Positions 1 through 9,913 are shown, counted from the first letter of the stretch. The stretch: 64,000 nucleotides of DNA from Streptococcus oralis (GCF_021497945.1 NZ_CP046524.1:779501-843500), one strand, 5' to 3'. The notes: generated by a model from the sequence alone, not told the origin. Numbers and translations: made by a program.

Positions 1-916
<916 letters not shown>

Positions 917-937
917 TTATATTTTATTACATGAGCC

Positions 938-966
938 ATTATAACAGAATTCTTTTTCAGTGTAAA
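938..966 (-). promoter_or_regulatory. gdhA promoter
   Basis: On the minus strand, TTTACA (961-966) and TATAAT (938-943) are separated by exactly 17 bases, about 45 bases upstream of the gdhA start. This is a near-consensus sigma-A promoter. Confidence 0.8.
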
Positions 967-1086
967 GAAAAAAACGAAAATTTTCTAAAAATTCTTTCAA
1001 TTTACATTCAGTCAATACTAAGAGCATTATCAAAAAACGAACGTTTTCTCTAGAAATAACTTTCTCAAAGAGAAAATCTTAAAGTA

Positions 1087-1095
1087 TGGTATAAT
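1087..1095 (+). promoter_or_regulatory. pyrDA promoter, extended -10
   Basis: TGG followed by TATAAT (1090-1095), 35 bases before the pyrDA start. No good -35 hexamer is visible at the right distance, so the TG extension probably compensates. No PyrR-type leader was recognised. Confidence 0.6.
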
Positions 1096-1129
1096 ATTAG
1101 AAATAAAAGGAATCTGGAGGATCAGAATC

Positions 1130-2065
1130 ATGGTATCAACGAAAACACAAATTGCTGGTTTTGCGTTTGACAATTGCTTGATGAATGCAGCAGGTGTGGC
1201 TTGTATGACGGTAGAGGAACTTGAAGGGGTCAAAAACTCAGCGGCGGGTACTTTTGTTACGAAGACTGCGACCTTGGACTTTCGTCAGGGCAATCCTGAG
1301 CCACGTTATCAGGATGTTCCACTTGGTTCTATCAACTCCATGGGCTTACCAAATAATGGCTTAGACTACTATCTGGACTATCTTTTGGACTTACAGGAAA
1401 AAGAGCCAAACCGAACTTTCTTCCTATCTTTAGTTGGCATGTCTCCAGAAGAAACACATTCCATCTTGAAAAAAGTTCAAGAGAGTGAATTTAAAGGACT
1501 GACAGAGCTCAATCTCTCTTGTCCAAACGTTCCAGGAAAACCTCAGATTGCCTATGATTTTGAGACAACAGACCGTATCTTGTCAGAGGTATTTGCCTAC
1601 TTTACCAAACCTCTCGGGATCAAATTGCCACCTTATTTTGATATTGTTCACTTTGACCAAGCGGCTGCTATTTTCAACAAATATCCGCTCAAGTTTGTCA
1701 ACTGTGTTAACTCTATCGGAAACGGCCTTTATATAGAAGACGAGTCTGTCGTTATTCGTCCTAAAAATGGTTTTGGTGGGATTGGTGGAGAGTATATCAA
1801 ACCGACTGCTCTTGCTAATGTGCACGCCTTTTACCAACGCTTAAATCCGCAAATCCAAATCATCGGAACGGGTGGTGTTCTAACGGGTCGTGATGCCTTT
1901 GAACATATCCTCTGCGGAGCGAGTATGGTGCAAGTAGGGACTACCCTTCACAAAGAAGGTGTCGGTGCTTTTGAACGCATTACCAATGAACTGAAAGAAA
2001 TCATGGCGGAAAAAGGATACGAGAGCCTAGAAGATTTCCGTGGGAAATTGCGCTATATTGACTAA
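1130..2065 (+). CDS. pyrDA: Dihydroorotate dehydrogenase, class 1A
   Basis: Oxidises dihydroorotate to orotate in de novo pyrimidine synthesis. The 311-residue length and sequence fit the soluble class 1A enzymes, which use fumarate as electron acceptor. FMN and substrate motifs are visible: [24 protein letters not shown], and the catalytic-cysteine loop [12 protein letters not shown] near residues 130-140, then [20 protein letters not shown] for phosphate binding. It stands alone here rather than in a pyr cluster, with holA 33 bases downstream. The start is preceded by CTGGAGGATCAGAATC, a good ribosome site. Class 1A rather than 1B is inferred from length and from the absence of a neighbouring pyrK. 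Confidence 0.95.
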   Translation: MVSTKTQIAGFAFDNCLMNAAGVACMTVEELEGVKNSAAGTFVTKTATLDFRQGNPEPRYQDVPLGSINSMGLPNNGLDYYLDYLLDLQEKEPNRTFFLSLVGMSPEETHSILKKVQESEFKGLTELNLSCPNVPGKPQIAYDFETTDRILSEVFAYFTKPLGIKLPPYFDIVHFDQAAAIFNKYPLKFVNCVNSIGNGLYIEDESVVIRPKNGFGGIGGEYIKPTALANVHAFYQRLNPQIQIIGTGGVLTGRDAFEHILCGASMVQVGTTLHKEGVGAFERITNELKEIMAEKGYESLEDFRGKLRYID

Positions 2066-2098
2066 ATTAAATCGAAAAATCAGAAGAAAGGAGAGAAG

Positions 2099-3133
2099 AT
2101 GCTAGCCATTGAAGACAGTCAGAAGTTGACGTTATCAAATCTATCTAGCTTGAACCTATTTACAGGGACAGACCAAGGTCAGTTTGAAGTTATGAAGAGT
2201 CAAGTGTTGAAACAGATTGGTTATGATCCAGCTGATCTCAACTTTGCTTACTTTGATATGAAAGAAGTAGCTTATAAAGACTTAGAGTTGGAGTTGGTCA
2301 GTCTCCCTTTCTTTGCGGATGAGAAAATCGTGATATTAGACCATTTTGTCGATATCACAACAGCCAAGAAACGTTTTTTAACAGATGATGAGCTCAAGTC
2401 ATTTGAGGAATACCTTGACAATCCTTCACCGACGACTAAACTTTTGATTTTTGCTGAAGGAAAGTTAGATAGTAAAAGACGGCTGGTCAAATTGCTCAAA
2501 CGTGACGCGACTGTCTTTGATGCCATTGAACCTAAGGAGCAAGAACTGCGCCAGTATTTCCAAAAGTGGAGTCAGACACAAGGTCTGCAGTTTGTGGGGC
2601 AATCCTTTGAAAATCTACTTATCAAATCTGGTTTTCAATTTAGTGAAATCCAGAAAAACCTCCTTTTTTTACAGTCTTATAAATCCGACGGCGTGATAGA
2701 GGAGAAGGACATTGTCGAGGCTATTCCTAAGACTTTGCAAGACAATATTTTCGACTTAACTCAGTTTATTTTAGCTAAGAAGATTGACCAGGCGCGTGAC
2801 TTGGTTAGAGATTTGACCTTGCAAGGGGAGGACGAAATCAAGCTCATAGCTGTCATGTTAGGACAGTTTCGAACCTTTACCCAGGTGAAGATTTTATCAG
2901 AGACTGGTCAGACGGAATCACAGATCACAAGCAGTCTGGGGACTTATTTGGGACGCAATCCTAATCCTTATCAAATCAAGTTCGCACTCAGAGATTCGAG
3001 GGGGATTTCCTTGAGCTTTATCAAACAAGCTATCTGTTATTTAATTGAAGCAGACTACCAGATTAAGACAGGTGTCTATGAAAAAGGCTACCTTTTTGAG
3101 AGAGCGCTGTTACAGATATCTAGCCAATCGTAA
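2099..3133 (+). CDS. holA: DNA polymerase III delta subunit
   Basis: Clamp-loader subunit that opens the beta sliding clamp. At 344 residues it has the usual delta length. Recognisable segments are NLFTGTDQGQFEVMKSQVLK at the N-terminus, LPFFADEKIVIL, and the C-terminal ALRDSRGISLSFIKQAICYL typical of firmicute HolA. As expected for delta, it lacks a Walker A motif. AAGGAGAGAAG precedes the ATG. It follows pyrDA with a 33-base gap and precedes sodA, the gene order known from pneumococcus. Another clamp-loader gene, dnaX, is at 52.5 kb. Confidence 0.92.
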   Translation: MLAIEDSQKLTLSNLSSLNLFTGTDQGQFEVMKSQVLKQIGYDPADLNFAYFDMKEVAYKDLELELVSLPFFADEKIVILDHFVDITTAKKRFLTDDELKSFEEYLDNPSPTTKLLIFAEGKLDSKRRLVKLLKRDATVFDAIEPKEQELRQYFQKWSQTQGLQFVGQSFENLLIKSGFQFSEIQKNLLFLQSYKSDGVIEEKDIVEAIPKTLQDNIFDLTQFILAKKIDQARDLVRDLTLQGEDEIKLIAVMLGQFRTFTQVKILSETGQTESQITSSLGTYLGRNPNPYQIKFALRDSRGISLSFIKQAICYLIEADYQIKTGVYEKGYLFERALLQISSQS

Positions 3134-3145
3134 TGAGCAAAAAAC

Positions 3146-3174
3146 TTGAAAAAAGAGGATGATTGCGTTATCAT
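3146..3174 (+). promoter_or_regulatory. sodA promoter
   Basis: TTGAAA (3146-3151), a 17-base spacer and TATCAT (3169-3174), lying between the holA stop and the sodA ribosome site, so sodA can be transcribed independently of holA. Confidence 0.7.
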
Positions 3175-3205
3175 TTTCTTATAGAAAGAAAAAGAGGTAT
3201 TACAG

Positions 3206-3811
3206 ATGGCAATTATCTTACCAGATCTTCCATACGCGTATGACGCCTTGGAACCCTACATCGATGCTGAAACAATGCACTTGCACCATGACAAGCACCA
3301 TCAAACCTACGTCAACAATGCGAATGCTGCTCTTGAAAAACACCCTGAAATCGGTGAAGACCTTGAAGCTTTGCTTGCTGATGTAGAATCTATCCCAGCT
3401 GATATTCGCCAAGCGCTTATCAACAACGGTGGTGGACACTTGAACCACGCTCTTTTCTGGGAATTGATGACTCCAGAAAAAACAGCTCCTTCAGCAGAAC
3501 TTGCAGCAGCAATCGATGCAACATTTGGTTCATTTGAAGAGTTCCAAGCAGCCTTTACAGCAGCAGCTACAACTCGCTTTGGTTCTGGCTGGGCTTGGTT
3601 GGTTGTTAACAAAGAAGGGAAGCTTGAAGTGACTTCAACAGCAAACCAAGACACACCAATCTCAGAAGGCAAAAAACCAATCTTGGGCTTGGACGTTTGG
3701 GAACATGCTTACTATGTCAAATACCGCAATGTGCGTCCTGACTACATCAAAGCTTTCTTCTCAGTGATTAACTGGAACAAGGTAGACGAGCTTTACGCAG
3801 CAGCTAAATAA
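3206..3811 (+). CDS. sodA: Superoxide dismutase, manganese type
   Basis: Converts superoxide to hydrogen peroxide and oxygen in the cytoplasm. The 201 residues carry the four metal ligands of the Fe/Mn family: His27 ([11 protein letters not shown]), a second His in HLNHALFW, and Asp and His in [13 protein letters not shown] near residues 163-167. [11 protein letters not shown] is typical of the active-site wall. Mn preference is inferred from the streptococcal family. AAAGAGG precedes the ATG. It has its own promoter and an intrinsic terminator, so it is a single-gene unit. Its base composition is that of a highly expressed gene. Confidence 0.97.
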   Translation: MAIILPDLPYAYDALEPYIDAETMHLHHDKHHQTYVNNANAALEKHPEIGEDLEALLADVESIPADIRQALINNGGGHLNHALFWELMTPEKTAPSAELAAAIDATFGSFEEFQAAFTAAATTRFGSGWAWLVVNKEGKLEVTSTANQDTPISEGKKPILGLDVWEHAYYVKYRNVRPDYIKAFFSVINWNKVDELYAAAK

Positions 3812-3861
3812 TAAAATATGGAGGGAAGAATTGTTCTTCTCTTTTTAAGGTTATAAAGCAG

Positions 3862-3889
3862 AAGTCTGACAGAATCGTCAGACTTTTTT
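3862..3889 (+). terminator. sodA intrinsic terminator
   Basis: AAGTCTGAC and GTCAGACTT form a perfect 9-bp stem with a 6-base loop, followed by six T residues. Confidence 0.9.
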
Positions 3890-3925
3890 CATTTTTAGGA
3901 TATTCGTGCCAACTGCTAGAAAATA

Positions 3926-3934
3926 TGGTAAAAT
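3926..3934 (+). promoter_or_regulatory. Extended -10 promoter of the yutD-like gene
   Basis: TGGTAAAAT, a TG-extended -10 box, 32 bases upstream of the start codon at 3967. The -35 region is poor. Confidence 0.55.
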
Positions 3935-3966
3935 AGAGTGTTAAGTAATCGTGGAAAAGGAAGACT

Positions 3967-4497
3967 ATGCGTAAAGAAATTGCACCTGAATTATACAATT
4001 ATAACAAGTTTCCTGGCCCAGAATTTCAGGTAAATGGGGATAAGGTTGAGACTGAAGGGATTGCTTTTACCTTGGTTGAAAATATCAAGGATGCCTTCGA
4101 TGTGACAGTCTTTAATCAACGCTTTTCAGAAGTGTTGACCAAGTTTGATTATGTCGTGGGGGACTGGAGTAATGAACAGCTCCGCCTACGTGGTTTTTAC
4201 AAAGACGATCGAACAGAGGAAAAAAATGAAAAGATCAGTCGTTTACAGGACTATCTTTTGGAGTACTGTAGTTATGGTTGTGCCTATTTTGTCCTTGAAA
4301 ATCAAGCACCGAAGCGGGCTTCATTTGACAAGAAAATGCGTAAAAAAGAGGAGGAAAACCCTTCTAGAAGAGGCAAGAAACCTTCTCAAAACAAGAGAAA
4401 ACCAAATGCGGATAAGCGAAATAGACGTCGTCATAAGGACCAAAAGTCTCAGAAAGAGGACAAGGGACAGCGCCATTTTGTCATTCGTCAGAAATAG
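3967..4497 (+). CDS. YutD-like protein with basic tail
   Basis: This 176-residue protein of unknown function matches the firmicute YutD (DUF1027) family. The conserved core, about residues 15-110, includes FDYVVGDWSNEQLRLRGFY and LLEYCSYGCAYFVLENQ. The last 60 residues are almost wholly Lys, Arg, Glu, Asn and Gln, a disordered and strongly basic tail that suggests nucleic-acid or ribosome contact (inference only). The ATG follows GGAAAAGGAAGACT. It ends 20 bases before rlmN, so co-transcription with that rRNA/tRNA methylase is likely. No catalytic motif is visible. Confidence 0.8.
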   Translation: MRKEIAPELYNYNKFPGPEFQVNGDKVETEGIAFTLVENIKDAFDVTVFNQRFSEVLTKFDYVVGDWSNEQLRLRGFYKDDRTEEKNEKISRLQDYLLEYCSYGCAYFVLENQAPKRASFDKKMRKKEEENPSRRGKKPSQNKRKPNADKRNRRRHKDQKSQKEDKGQRHFVIRQK

Positions 4498-4517
4498 ATA
4501 GAGAATAAGGAGAAGAG

Positions 4518-5603
4518 ATGAAACCGTCTATTTATAGTTTAACACGTCAAACCATGCAAGAATGGGTATTAGAGCAAGGAGAGAAGAAATTCCGTGCAGA
4601 TCAAATCTGGGAATGGCTCTACCGTAAACGTGTCCAGTCATTTGAAGAAATGACCAATCTTTCCAAGGATTTGATTGCTAAGCTCAATGAGCAGTTTGTG
4701 GTCAATCCATTGAAACAACGAATTGTGCAAGAGTCAGCTGACGGTACCGTTAAGTATCTTTTTGAGTTGCCAGATGGCATGTTGATTGAGACAGTACTCA
4801 TGCGTCAACACTACGGTTTGTCAGTCTGTGTGACCACTCAGGTTGGCTGTAATATTGGTTGTACCTTCTGTGCCTCTGGGTTGATTAAGAAACAACGTGA
4901 CCTTAATAACGGGGAAATCGTAGCGCAGATTATGTTGGTTCAGAAATACTTTGATGAGCGTGGTCAGGACGAACGTGTCAGCCATATCGTTGTCATGGGA
5001 ATTGGTGAACCATTTGATAACTACAACAATGTTTTGAATTTTGTCCGTACCATCAATGATGACAAGGGGATGGCTATCGGTGCTCGTCACATCACTGTTT
5101 CAACTTCAGGTTTGGCCCATAAAATTCGTGACTTTGCTAATGAAGGCGTACAGGTCAATCTCGCTGTTTCCCTTCACGCACCCAATAATGAATTGCGTTC
5201 AAGCATCATGAAGATTAATCGTGCCTTTCCGATTGAAAAACTCTTCGCAGCTATTGAGTATTATATCGAAACAACCAATCGTCGTGTGACCTTTGAATAC
5301 ATCATGCTCAATGAAGTCAACGACGGTGTTGAACAAGCCTTGGAGCTGGCGGAATTGCTCAAGAACATCAAGAAATTGTCTTATGTAAACTTGATTCCCT
5401 ATAACCCAGTTAGTGAACATGACCAATATAGCCGTAGTCCTAAAGAGCGCGTGATGGCCTTCTACGATACCCTCAAGAAAAAAGGGGTCAACTGTGTTGT
5501 TCGTCAAGAACATGGTACAGACATTGATGCAGCTTGTGGACAATTGCGCTCCAATACAATGAAACGTGACCGCCAGAAGGCAGTCGCAGCGGTAAATCCA
5601 TAA
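4518..5603 (+). CDS. rlmN: Dual-specificity RNA methyltransferase RlmN
   Basis: Radical-SAM enzyme that methylates C2 of A2503 in 23S rRNA and A37 of some tRNAs. At 361 residues it has the usual length. The CxxxCxxC cluster is Cys111, Cys115 and Cys118 ([12 protein letters not shown]), and the methyl-carrying cysteine is Cys340 in [25 protein letters not shown] and [10 protein letters not shown] are family blocks. AAGGAGAAGAG precedes the ATG. vanZ begins one base after its stop and the ABC-F gene follows, giving a three-gene operon. Confidence 0.96.
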   Translation: MKPSIYSLTRQTMQEWVLEQGEKKFRADQIWEWLYRKRVQSFEEMTNLSKDLIAKLNEQFVVNPLKQRIVQESADGTVKYLFELPDGMLIETVLMRQHYGLSVCVTTQVGCNIGCTFCASGLIKKQRDLNNGEIVAQIMLVQKYFDERGQDERVSHIVVMGIGEPFDNYNNVLNFVRTINDDKGMAIGARHITVSTSGLAHKIRDFANEGVQVNLAVSLHAPNNELRSSIMKINRAFPIEKLFAAIEYYIETTNRRVTFEYIMLNEVNDGVEQALELAELLKNIKKLSYVNLIPYNPVSEHDQYSRSPKERVMAFYDTLKKKGVNCVVRQEHGTDIDAACGQLRSNTMKRDRQKAVAAVNP

Positions 5604-5604
5604 A

Positions 5605-6084
5605 ATGACTAAAAAAAGAGAATTAACCTTAAGATTGGGAGTGGCTGTTTATAGCCTATGCATTGTCTGTTTTTGCTTCACTCCCCAGCCTCAACTTCCT
5701 ACAGGAGTGGAAACTCCAGGTATTCAAACTTTTGGACGCCTGGTTTTTCTTTTAACTCCCTTAAACTCCCTTTGGAATCTGGGTGAAGTGACCAGTTTGG
5801 GACAAGTCATTTGGATCTTTTTGCAGAACATTTTAAATGTTTTCTTGCTTTTCCCCCTGGTTTTTCAACTTATTTATCTCTTTCCAAACTTGCGGCAAAC
5901 GAAAAAAATCCTCCTTCTCAGTTTTTTACTGAGTCTGGGAATTGAGTGTACGCAACTGGTTTTAGACTTTTTCTTTGATTTTAATCGCGTCTTTGAGATT
6001 GATGATTTGTGGACCAATACCCTGGGAGGTTATCTAGCTTGGCTCCTCTATAAAGGATTGCATAAAAACAAGATAAGGAATTAG
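5605..6084 (+). CDS. VanZ-family membrane protein
   Basis: A 159-residue integral membrane protein with four hydrophobic segments at about residues 10-30, 45-65, 70-92 and 100-120. The VanZ-family acidic signature near the C-terminus is visible as ECTQLVLDFFFDFNRVFEIDDLWTNTLGG. VanZ homologues have been linked to low-level glycopeptide or lipopeptide tolerance in some species, but the general function is unsettled. It is translationally close to rlmN (1-base gap) and to the ABC-F gene (1-base gap). Nothing suggests a van resistance cluster here. Confidence 0.85.
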   Translation: MTKKRELTLRLGVAVYSLCIVCFCFTPQPQLPTGVETPGIQTFGRLVFLLTPLNSLWNLGEVTSLGQVIWIFLQNILNVFLLFPLVFQLIYLFPNLRQTKKILLLSFLLSLGIECTQLVLDFFFDFNRVFEIDDLWTNTLGGYLAWLLYKGLHKNKIRN

Positions 6085-6085
6085 A

Positions 6086-7627
6086 ATGAGTATTTTAGAA
6101 GTTAAAAATCTGAGTCACGGTTTTGGTGACCGTGCAATTTTTGAAGATGTGTCTTTCCGTCTCCTCAAGGGTGAACACATCGGCTTAGTCGGTGCCAATG
6201 GTGAGGGAAAATCAACCTTTATGAGCATTGTGACTGGTAAGATGTTACCAGATGAAGGGAAGGTGGAGTGGTCCAAATATGTGACTGCTGGCTATCTGGA
6301 TCAGCATGCTGTGCTAAAGGAAGGTCAAACTGTGCGTGATGTACTCCGTACTGCCTTTGATGAGCTTTTCAAAGCAGAAGCACGTATCAATGACCTCTAC
6401 ATGGAAATGGCAGAAGAAGGAGCAGATATCGATACGCTGATGGAAGAAGTTGGAGAACTCCAAGACCGTTTGGAGAGTCGTGATTTTTATACTTTAGATG
6501 CCAAGATTGATGAAGTAGCGCGTGCTCTCGGTGTCATGGACTATGGCATGGATACGGATGTAACAGCATTATCAGGTGGACAAAGAACCAAGGTCCTTTT
6601 GGCTAAACTTCTCCTTGAAAAACCAGATATCTTGTTACTGGACGAGCCAACCAACTACTTGGATGCTGAACACATTGACTGGCTCAAACGCTATCTCCAA
6701 AACTATGAGAATGCCTTTGTCCTTATTTCGCACGATATTCCATTCCTCAACGACGTGATCAATATTGTCTACCATGTGGAGAACCAACAATTAACTCGCT
6801 ATTCTGGCGACTACTACCAGTTCCAAGAAGTCTATGCTATGAAGAAATCTCAGTTAGAAGCGGCCTATGAACGTCAACAGAAAGAGATTGCAGACCTCAA
6901 GGACTTTGTCGCTCGAAACAAAGCGCGTGTTGCAACACGAAACATGGCCATGTCCCGTCAAAAGAAACTCGACAAGATGGACATCATTGAACTCCAAAGC
7001 GAGAAACCAAAGCCGTCCTTTGATTTCAAACCAGCTCGTACACCTGGGCGCTTTATCTTCCAAGCCAAGAACTTGCAGATTGGTTATGATCGTCCACTTA
7101 CCAAACCTTTAAATCTTACCTTTGAACGCAATCAAAAGGTTGCCATTATTGGGGCCAATGGTATTGGGAAAACAACTCTCTTGAAGTCTCTCTTGGGCAT
7201 TATTCCGCCAATCGCTGGGGAAGTCGAACGCGGTGACTACCTAGAACTTGGTTATTTTGAGCAGGAAGTGGAAGGAGGCAATCGCCAAACACCACTAGAA
7301 GCAGTTTGGAATGCTTTTCCTGCCCTTAACCAAGCAGAAGTCCGTGCGGCCCTTGCCCGCTGTGGTTTGACGACCAAGCACATCGAAAGTCAAATTCAAG
7401 TCTTATCAGGTGGGGAACAAGCTAAGGTGCGTTTCTGTCTCTTGATGAACCGTGAAAATAACGTTTTGGTACTTGACGAGCCGACCAACCACCTAGATGT
7501 GGATGCCAAGGATGAACTCAAACGTGCTCTGAAAGAGTATAAGGGTTCAATCCTCATGGTTTGTCACGAACCAGACTTCTATGAAGGCTGGATGGACCAA
7601 ATATGGGACTTTAACAAGCTAACTTAA
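6086..7627 (+). CDS. ABC-F family ATPase, YkpA/YbiT type
   Basis: A soluble twin-ATPase of the ABC-F family, whose members act on ribosomes or translation rather than in transport. Domain 1 has Walker A GANGEGKST, signature LSGGQRTK and Walker B ILLLDEPTNYLD. Domain 2 has GANGIGKTT, LSGGEQAK and VLVLDEPTNHLD. Between them, at about residues 240-310, lies a charged linker (YERQQKEIADLKDFVARNKA) that forms the ribosome-facing P-site tether. There is no transmembrane segment. At 513 residues and with this linker it resembles B. subtilis YkpA / E. coli YbiT more than antibiotic-resistance ABC-Fs. It is the last gene of the rlmN operon. Confidence 0.9.
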   Translation: MSILEVKNLSHGFGDRAIFEDVSFRLLKGEHIGLVGANGEGKSTFMSIVTGKMLPDEGKVEWSKYVTAGYLDQHAVLKEGQTVRDVLRTAFDELFKAEARINDLYMEMAEEGADIDTLMEEVGELQDRLESRDFYTLDAKIDEVARALGVMDYGMDTDVTALSGGQRTKVLLAKLLLEKPDILLLDEPTNYLDAEHIDWLKRYLQNYENAFVLISHDIPFLNDVINIVYHVENQQLTRYSGDYYQFQEVYAMKKSQLEAAYERQQKEIADLKDFVARNKARVATRNMAMSRQKKLDKMDIIELQSEKPKPSFDFKPARTPGRFIFQAKNLQIGYDRPLTKPLNLTFERNQKVAIIGANGIGKTTLLKSLLGIIPPIAGEVERGDYLELGYFEQEVEGGNRQTPLEAVWNAFPALNQAEVRAALARCGLTTKHIESQIQVLSGGEQAKVRFCLLMNRENNVLVLDEPTNHLDVDAKDELKRALKEYKGSILMVCHEPDFYEGWMDQIWDFNKLT

Positions 7628-7642
7628 AAATGAGGAAAAAAG

Positions 7643-7675
7643 AAATACAGTATCGAATGCGGATACTGTATTTTT
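7643..7675. terminator. Bidirectional terminator between the ABC-F gene and slrA
   Basis: AAATACAGTATC and GATACTGTATTT form a 12-bp stem with a 7-base loop. It is flanked by A-rich and T-rich tracts, so it can serve the converging ABC-F gene and slrA. Confidence 0.85.
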
Positions 7676-7682
7676 AGGTTGT

Positions 7683-8486
7683 TTAGGATTTAAAATTGTA
7701 ATCTTTCACTACTTCGATGCTATCGATAGTGATAGCAGTAGTTGGTTTATCTTTTTCATCTTTTTCAGCCTTAGCAATCTTGTCGACAACATCCATGCCA
7801 TCGATGACTTGACCAAAAACAGGGTGTTTGCCATCTAGGCTAGGATTTCCACCCTCTTTATAGGCTTCGATGATTTTCTTTGGATACTTGCTTGAAGGGA
7901 GTTTAGCAGAAATATCTGTCGAGTTTTGGTTGATGAAGAACTGGCTACCGTTGGTGTTTGGTTGACCTGTGTTAGCCATAGCAAGGGCTCCACGGATATT
8001 GTATAGGTAAGGAGAGATTTCATTTTTGAAACCAGTTCCCTTGTCCTTTGTTTTATCCTTATCATGCCAGATGGATTGGCCACCTGTACCATCTCCCTTA
8101 GGATCTCCAGTTTGGATCATAAATCCATCAATGACACGGTGGAAGGTGATGCCGTTATAATAGCCTTCCTTAGCGTGAGTAAGGAAGTTTTCAACTGCTA
8201 GTGGTGCTAGTTTTGGAAAGAGTTTGATGCGGATATCGCCTTGATTTGTATGTAAAATGACCTCGGCTTCATCTTCGGCAACTTCCTTAGAAAGTTGAGG
8301 GAAGTTGGCATTTTCATTGGTCAATGCGTCATTTAAATCTTTGGCAGCCTGAGCAGCTGCTTTTGAGCTTTCTTCAGCTGAGATACTAGAGTCAACATAG
8401 TCATCACCACGGAGACCACGTTGGATACTAGTACATCCTGCAAGGGCAATAGATGATAGTAAAAGAAGGGTTGCTAGTTTTTTCAT
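7683..8486 (-). CDS. slrA: Lipoprotein peptidyl-prolyl isomerase, cyclophilin type
   Basis: An exported foldase or adhesion-associated cyclophilin. The N-terminus [18 protein letters not shown] is a type II signal with lipobox ALAGC, giving lipid-modified Cys18 and membrane anchoring on the outer face. The cyclophilin domain, about residues 75-262, shows [23 protein letters not shown] and [15 protein letters not shown], with the catalytic Arg in FHRV. At 267 residues it matches pneumococcal streptococcal lipoprotein rotamase A, and it occupies the same neighbourhood. It is a single-gene unit with its own promoter and terminator. Confidence 0.94.
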   Translation of the reverse strand: MKKLATLLLLSSIALAGCTSIQRGLRGDDYVDSSISAEESSKAAAQAAKDLNDALTNENANFPQLSKEVAEDEAEVILHTNQGDIRIKLFPKLAPLAVENFLTHAKEGYYNGITFHRVIDGFMIQTGDPKGDGTGGQSIWHDKDKTKDKGTGFKNEISPYLYNIRGALAMANTGQPNTNGSQFFINQNSTDISAKLPSSKYPKKIIEAYKEGGNPSLDGKHPVFGQVIDGMDVVDKIAKAEKDEKDKPTTAITIDSIEVVKDYNFKS

Positions 8487-8515
8487 TGTTTTCCTCTCAA
8501 AAATTCATTTCTATC

Positions 8516-8544
8516 ATTGTACCCTAAAAGGGAGGTGATTTCAA
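8516..8544 (-). promoter_or_regulatory. slrA promoter
   Basis: Minus-strand TTGAAA (8539-8544), a 17-base spacer and TACAAT (8516-8521), 30 bases upstream of the slrA start. Confidence 0.8.
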
Positions 8545-8594
8545 ATATTTGTGACAAGGTAGTTTAAGAGGAAGCCGACCAGAAAGTCGCTTGC

Positions 8595-8943
8595 TTAGAG
8601 ATTTTTCTTTGGATGACGGTCGATAATGTCCTGGTACTGTTCCAGTATCTGCTCCCCCTTTGGAGTCAATTTGTAACCACGAATTGAAAAGTAACTTGCT
8701 AATTCTTCTTCTGAAAAGTTGTCACGAAGGGATTGGTCCAAATATGGAGCCCTCATCTTAGACAGTCCTGTCATTCCCTTGCTTTTCAGAATATTCTTTT
8801 TTATGGTGGCATTTAGATGGTCAAGTGAATCAAAAGCTGTCTTAATGACAGCATAACCTTTTTCCACAGAGTTTTTAGATGCTTTGGGGTATCAATATCA
8901 TAAGTGTACTCAAAGTATTTAGGAAACCAGGTCTCGAAAAGAA
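8595..8943 (-). pseudogene. Frameshifted and 5'-truncated gene of unknown function
   Basis: Reading leftward, one frame gives a protein-like stretch (LFETWFPKYFEYTYDIDTPK, then HLKTLWKKV). At an A-rich run near 8858-8866 the sense shifts to another frame, which continues EKGYAVIKTAFDSLDHLNAT to SMALL-protein end DIIDRHPKKNL. The second frame has only a GTG near its start with no ribosome site, and a stop lies just upstream of it. The first frame has no start codon and runs back into the XRE gene. This is best read as one gene broken by an indel that has also lost its 5' end. The tail SEEELASYFSIRGYKLTPKG is faintly like a SAP-type helix pair (low confidence). No homologue was recognised with certainty. 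Confidence 0.6.
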
Positions 8944-9168
8944 TTATGCTTCCTCTTTCTGTCTGAGTTCAAAGAGGTCTTCTACTTTAAGATTAAAAAC
9001 TTGAGCAATTTTAAGAGCCATTTCCAGCGAAGGGTTGTAACGGTTATTTTCCAAGTGCAGAATTGTCTCGCGTCGCATGCCGATGAGGTCGGCTAACTCC
9101 TGCTGGGTCATGCCTGTGGACTCACGAACAGATTTGAGATTAGTAATAATTTTGCTTTCTTTGGCCAT
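8944..9168 (-). CDS. XRE-family transcriptional regulator
   Basis: A 74-residue DNA-binding protein consisting of little more than one Cro/C1-type helix-turn-helix at residues 12-66 (GMTQQELADLIGMRRETILH, then LENNRYNPSLEMALKIAQVF). Such minimal repressors usually control their own operon. Its ATG lies two bases after the stop of the upstream membrane-protein gene, so the pair is co-transcribed from the promoter at 9818-9846. Two direct repeats next to that promoter are the likely operator (inference). It is followed by a decayed gene. Confidence 0.88.
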   Translation of the reverse strand: MAKESKIITNLKSVRESTGMTQQELADLIGMRRETILHLENNRYNPSLEMALKIAQVFNLKVEDLFELRQKEEA

Positions 9169-9170
9169 GC

Positions 9171-9767
9171 TTATCCTCTACGTTCCAAGATAAGATAGAC
9201 AACCGAAAAGATGCAAATCAAGGCAGCTATGCTAATAAATATCTGTCCCATGTAAAGAGTGAGAGACCCCATATACCCAATGATAACTGCTAGGATCATC
9301 AGTGCGCCTAGTATAAAAACAAACATTAAGCTAGCTGCCTTTGCTAAATTAGCATAAAAGCGTTCGTCCGGAGTTTCCTTGACATTTTTTAAAGAGAAAA
9401 AACCAAATACAATCACTTCAATAACGAGGCCAATTCCCAAAATCCATTCTTTAATACCAGAACTTTCGCTTGGGGTCGCAACCCAAATCCCTACTGTATA
9501 AAAAATGCTTGCTGCAAACAAAAGTATCGTGTAAAGCTTAGCAGACAAGTCAAAAATAATCTTTCCTTTACCTTTCTGACTCTTATGAGGCCATGGTTTC
9601 ATATGTAGCCAGCCCCAAATAGCTACAATCTGACCTAACACTGAAATACCAGCAATAACTAACTTGGGTCCCCAACTAAGATTAGAACCAAATAAAACAG
9701 TAAAATCAATAAAGAGAGCTGCGGAAATCATTGTAATGAGGCCACCCGTTTTTTGACTTTTTTTCAT
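9171..9767 (-). CDS. Multi-pass membrane protein paired with the XRE regulator
   Basis: A 198-residue integral membrane protein of unknown function. Six hydrophobic stretches lie at about residues 10-30, 33-55, 75-95, 108-125, 140-165 and 168-192, with a short cytoplasmic loop KPWPHKSQKGKG and a second loop SLKNVKETPDERFYANLAKA. That second loop is reminiscent of firmicute membrane proteins that are co-encoded with minimal XRE repressors. AAGGAG precedes the ATG. The gene pair is flanked by pseudogene material on both sides, which suggests a mobile or recently acquired module. I cannot assign a function. Confidence 0.75.
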   Translation of the reverse strand: MKKSQKTGGLITMISAALFIDFTVLFGSNLSWGPKLVIAGISVLGQIVAIWGWLHMKPWPHKSQKGKGKIIFDLSAKLYTILLFAASIFYTVGIWVATPSESSGIKEWILGIGLVIEVIVFGFFSLKNVKETPDERFYANLAKAASLMFVFILGALMILAVIIGYMGSLTLYMGQIFISIAALICIFSVVYLILERRG

Positions 9768-9784
9768 GATAGACTCCTTTCCTT

Positions 9785-9822
9785 ATGTTAGAAATATTTA
9801 ACAATCTTTATGTTATAAATAT
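9785..9822. promoter_or_regulatory. Paired direct repeats, candidate operator of the XRE regulator
   Basis: ATGTTAGAAATAT (9785-9797) and ATGTTATAAATAT (9810-9822) differ at one position and are 25 bases apart start to start. The second overlaps the -10 box of the membrane-protein/XRE operon, a placement expected of an autorepressor operator. Confidence 0.5.
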
Positions 9823-9846
9823 ATCACACTTAAATTTAGAAATCAA
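9818..9846 (-). promoter_or_regulatory. Promoter of the membrane protein/XRE operon
   Basis: Minus-strand TTGATT (9841-9846), a 17-base spacer and TATATT (9818-9823), about 50 bases upstream of the ATG at 9767. Confidence 0.65.
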
Positions 9847-9913
9847 GAATTTATGTGCCAAGGTGCAATTATTTGAAAAAATTTTTTAATAAAAGCCTTC
9901 GCTAGTCAAACAA

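Noticed and set aside
1583-1837. Minus-strand frame inside pyrDA
   Set aside because: Antisense to a highly conserved enzyme, with no promoter or ribosome site.
4145-4501. 118-codon frame inside the yutD-like gene
   Set aside because: Off-frame translation of the basic tail; the yutD frame matches a known family.
5605-6084. Vancomycin-resistance component
   Set aside because: VanZ-family membership only; no vanHAX or regulators nearby.
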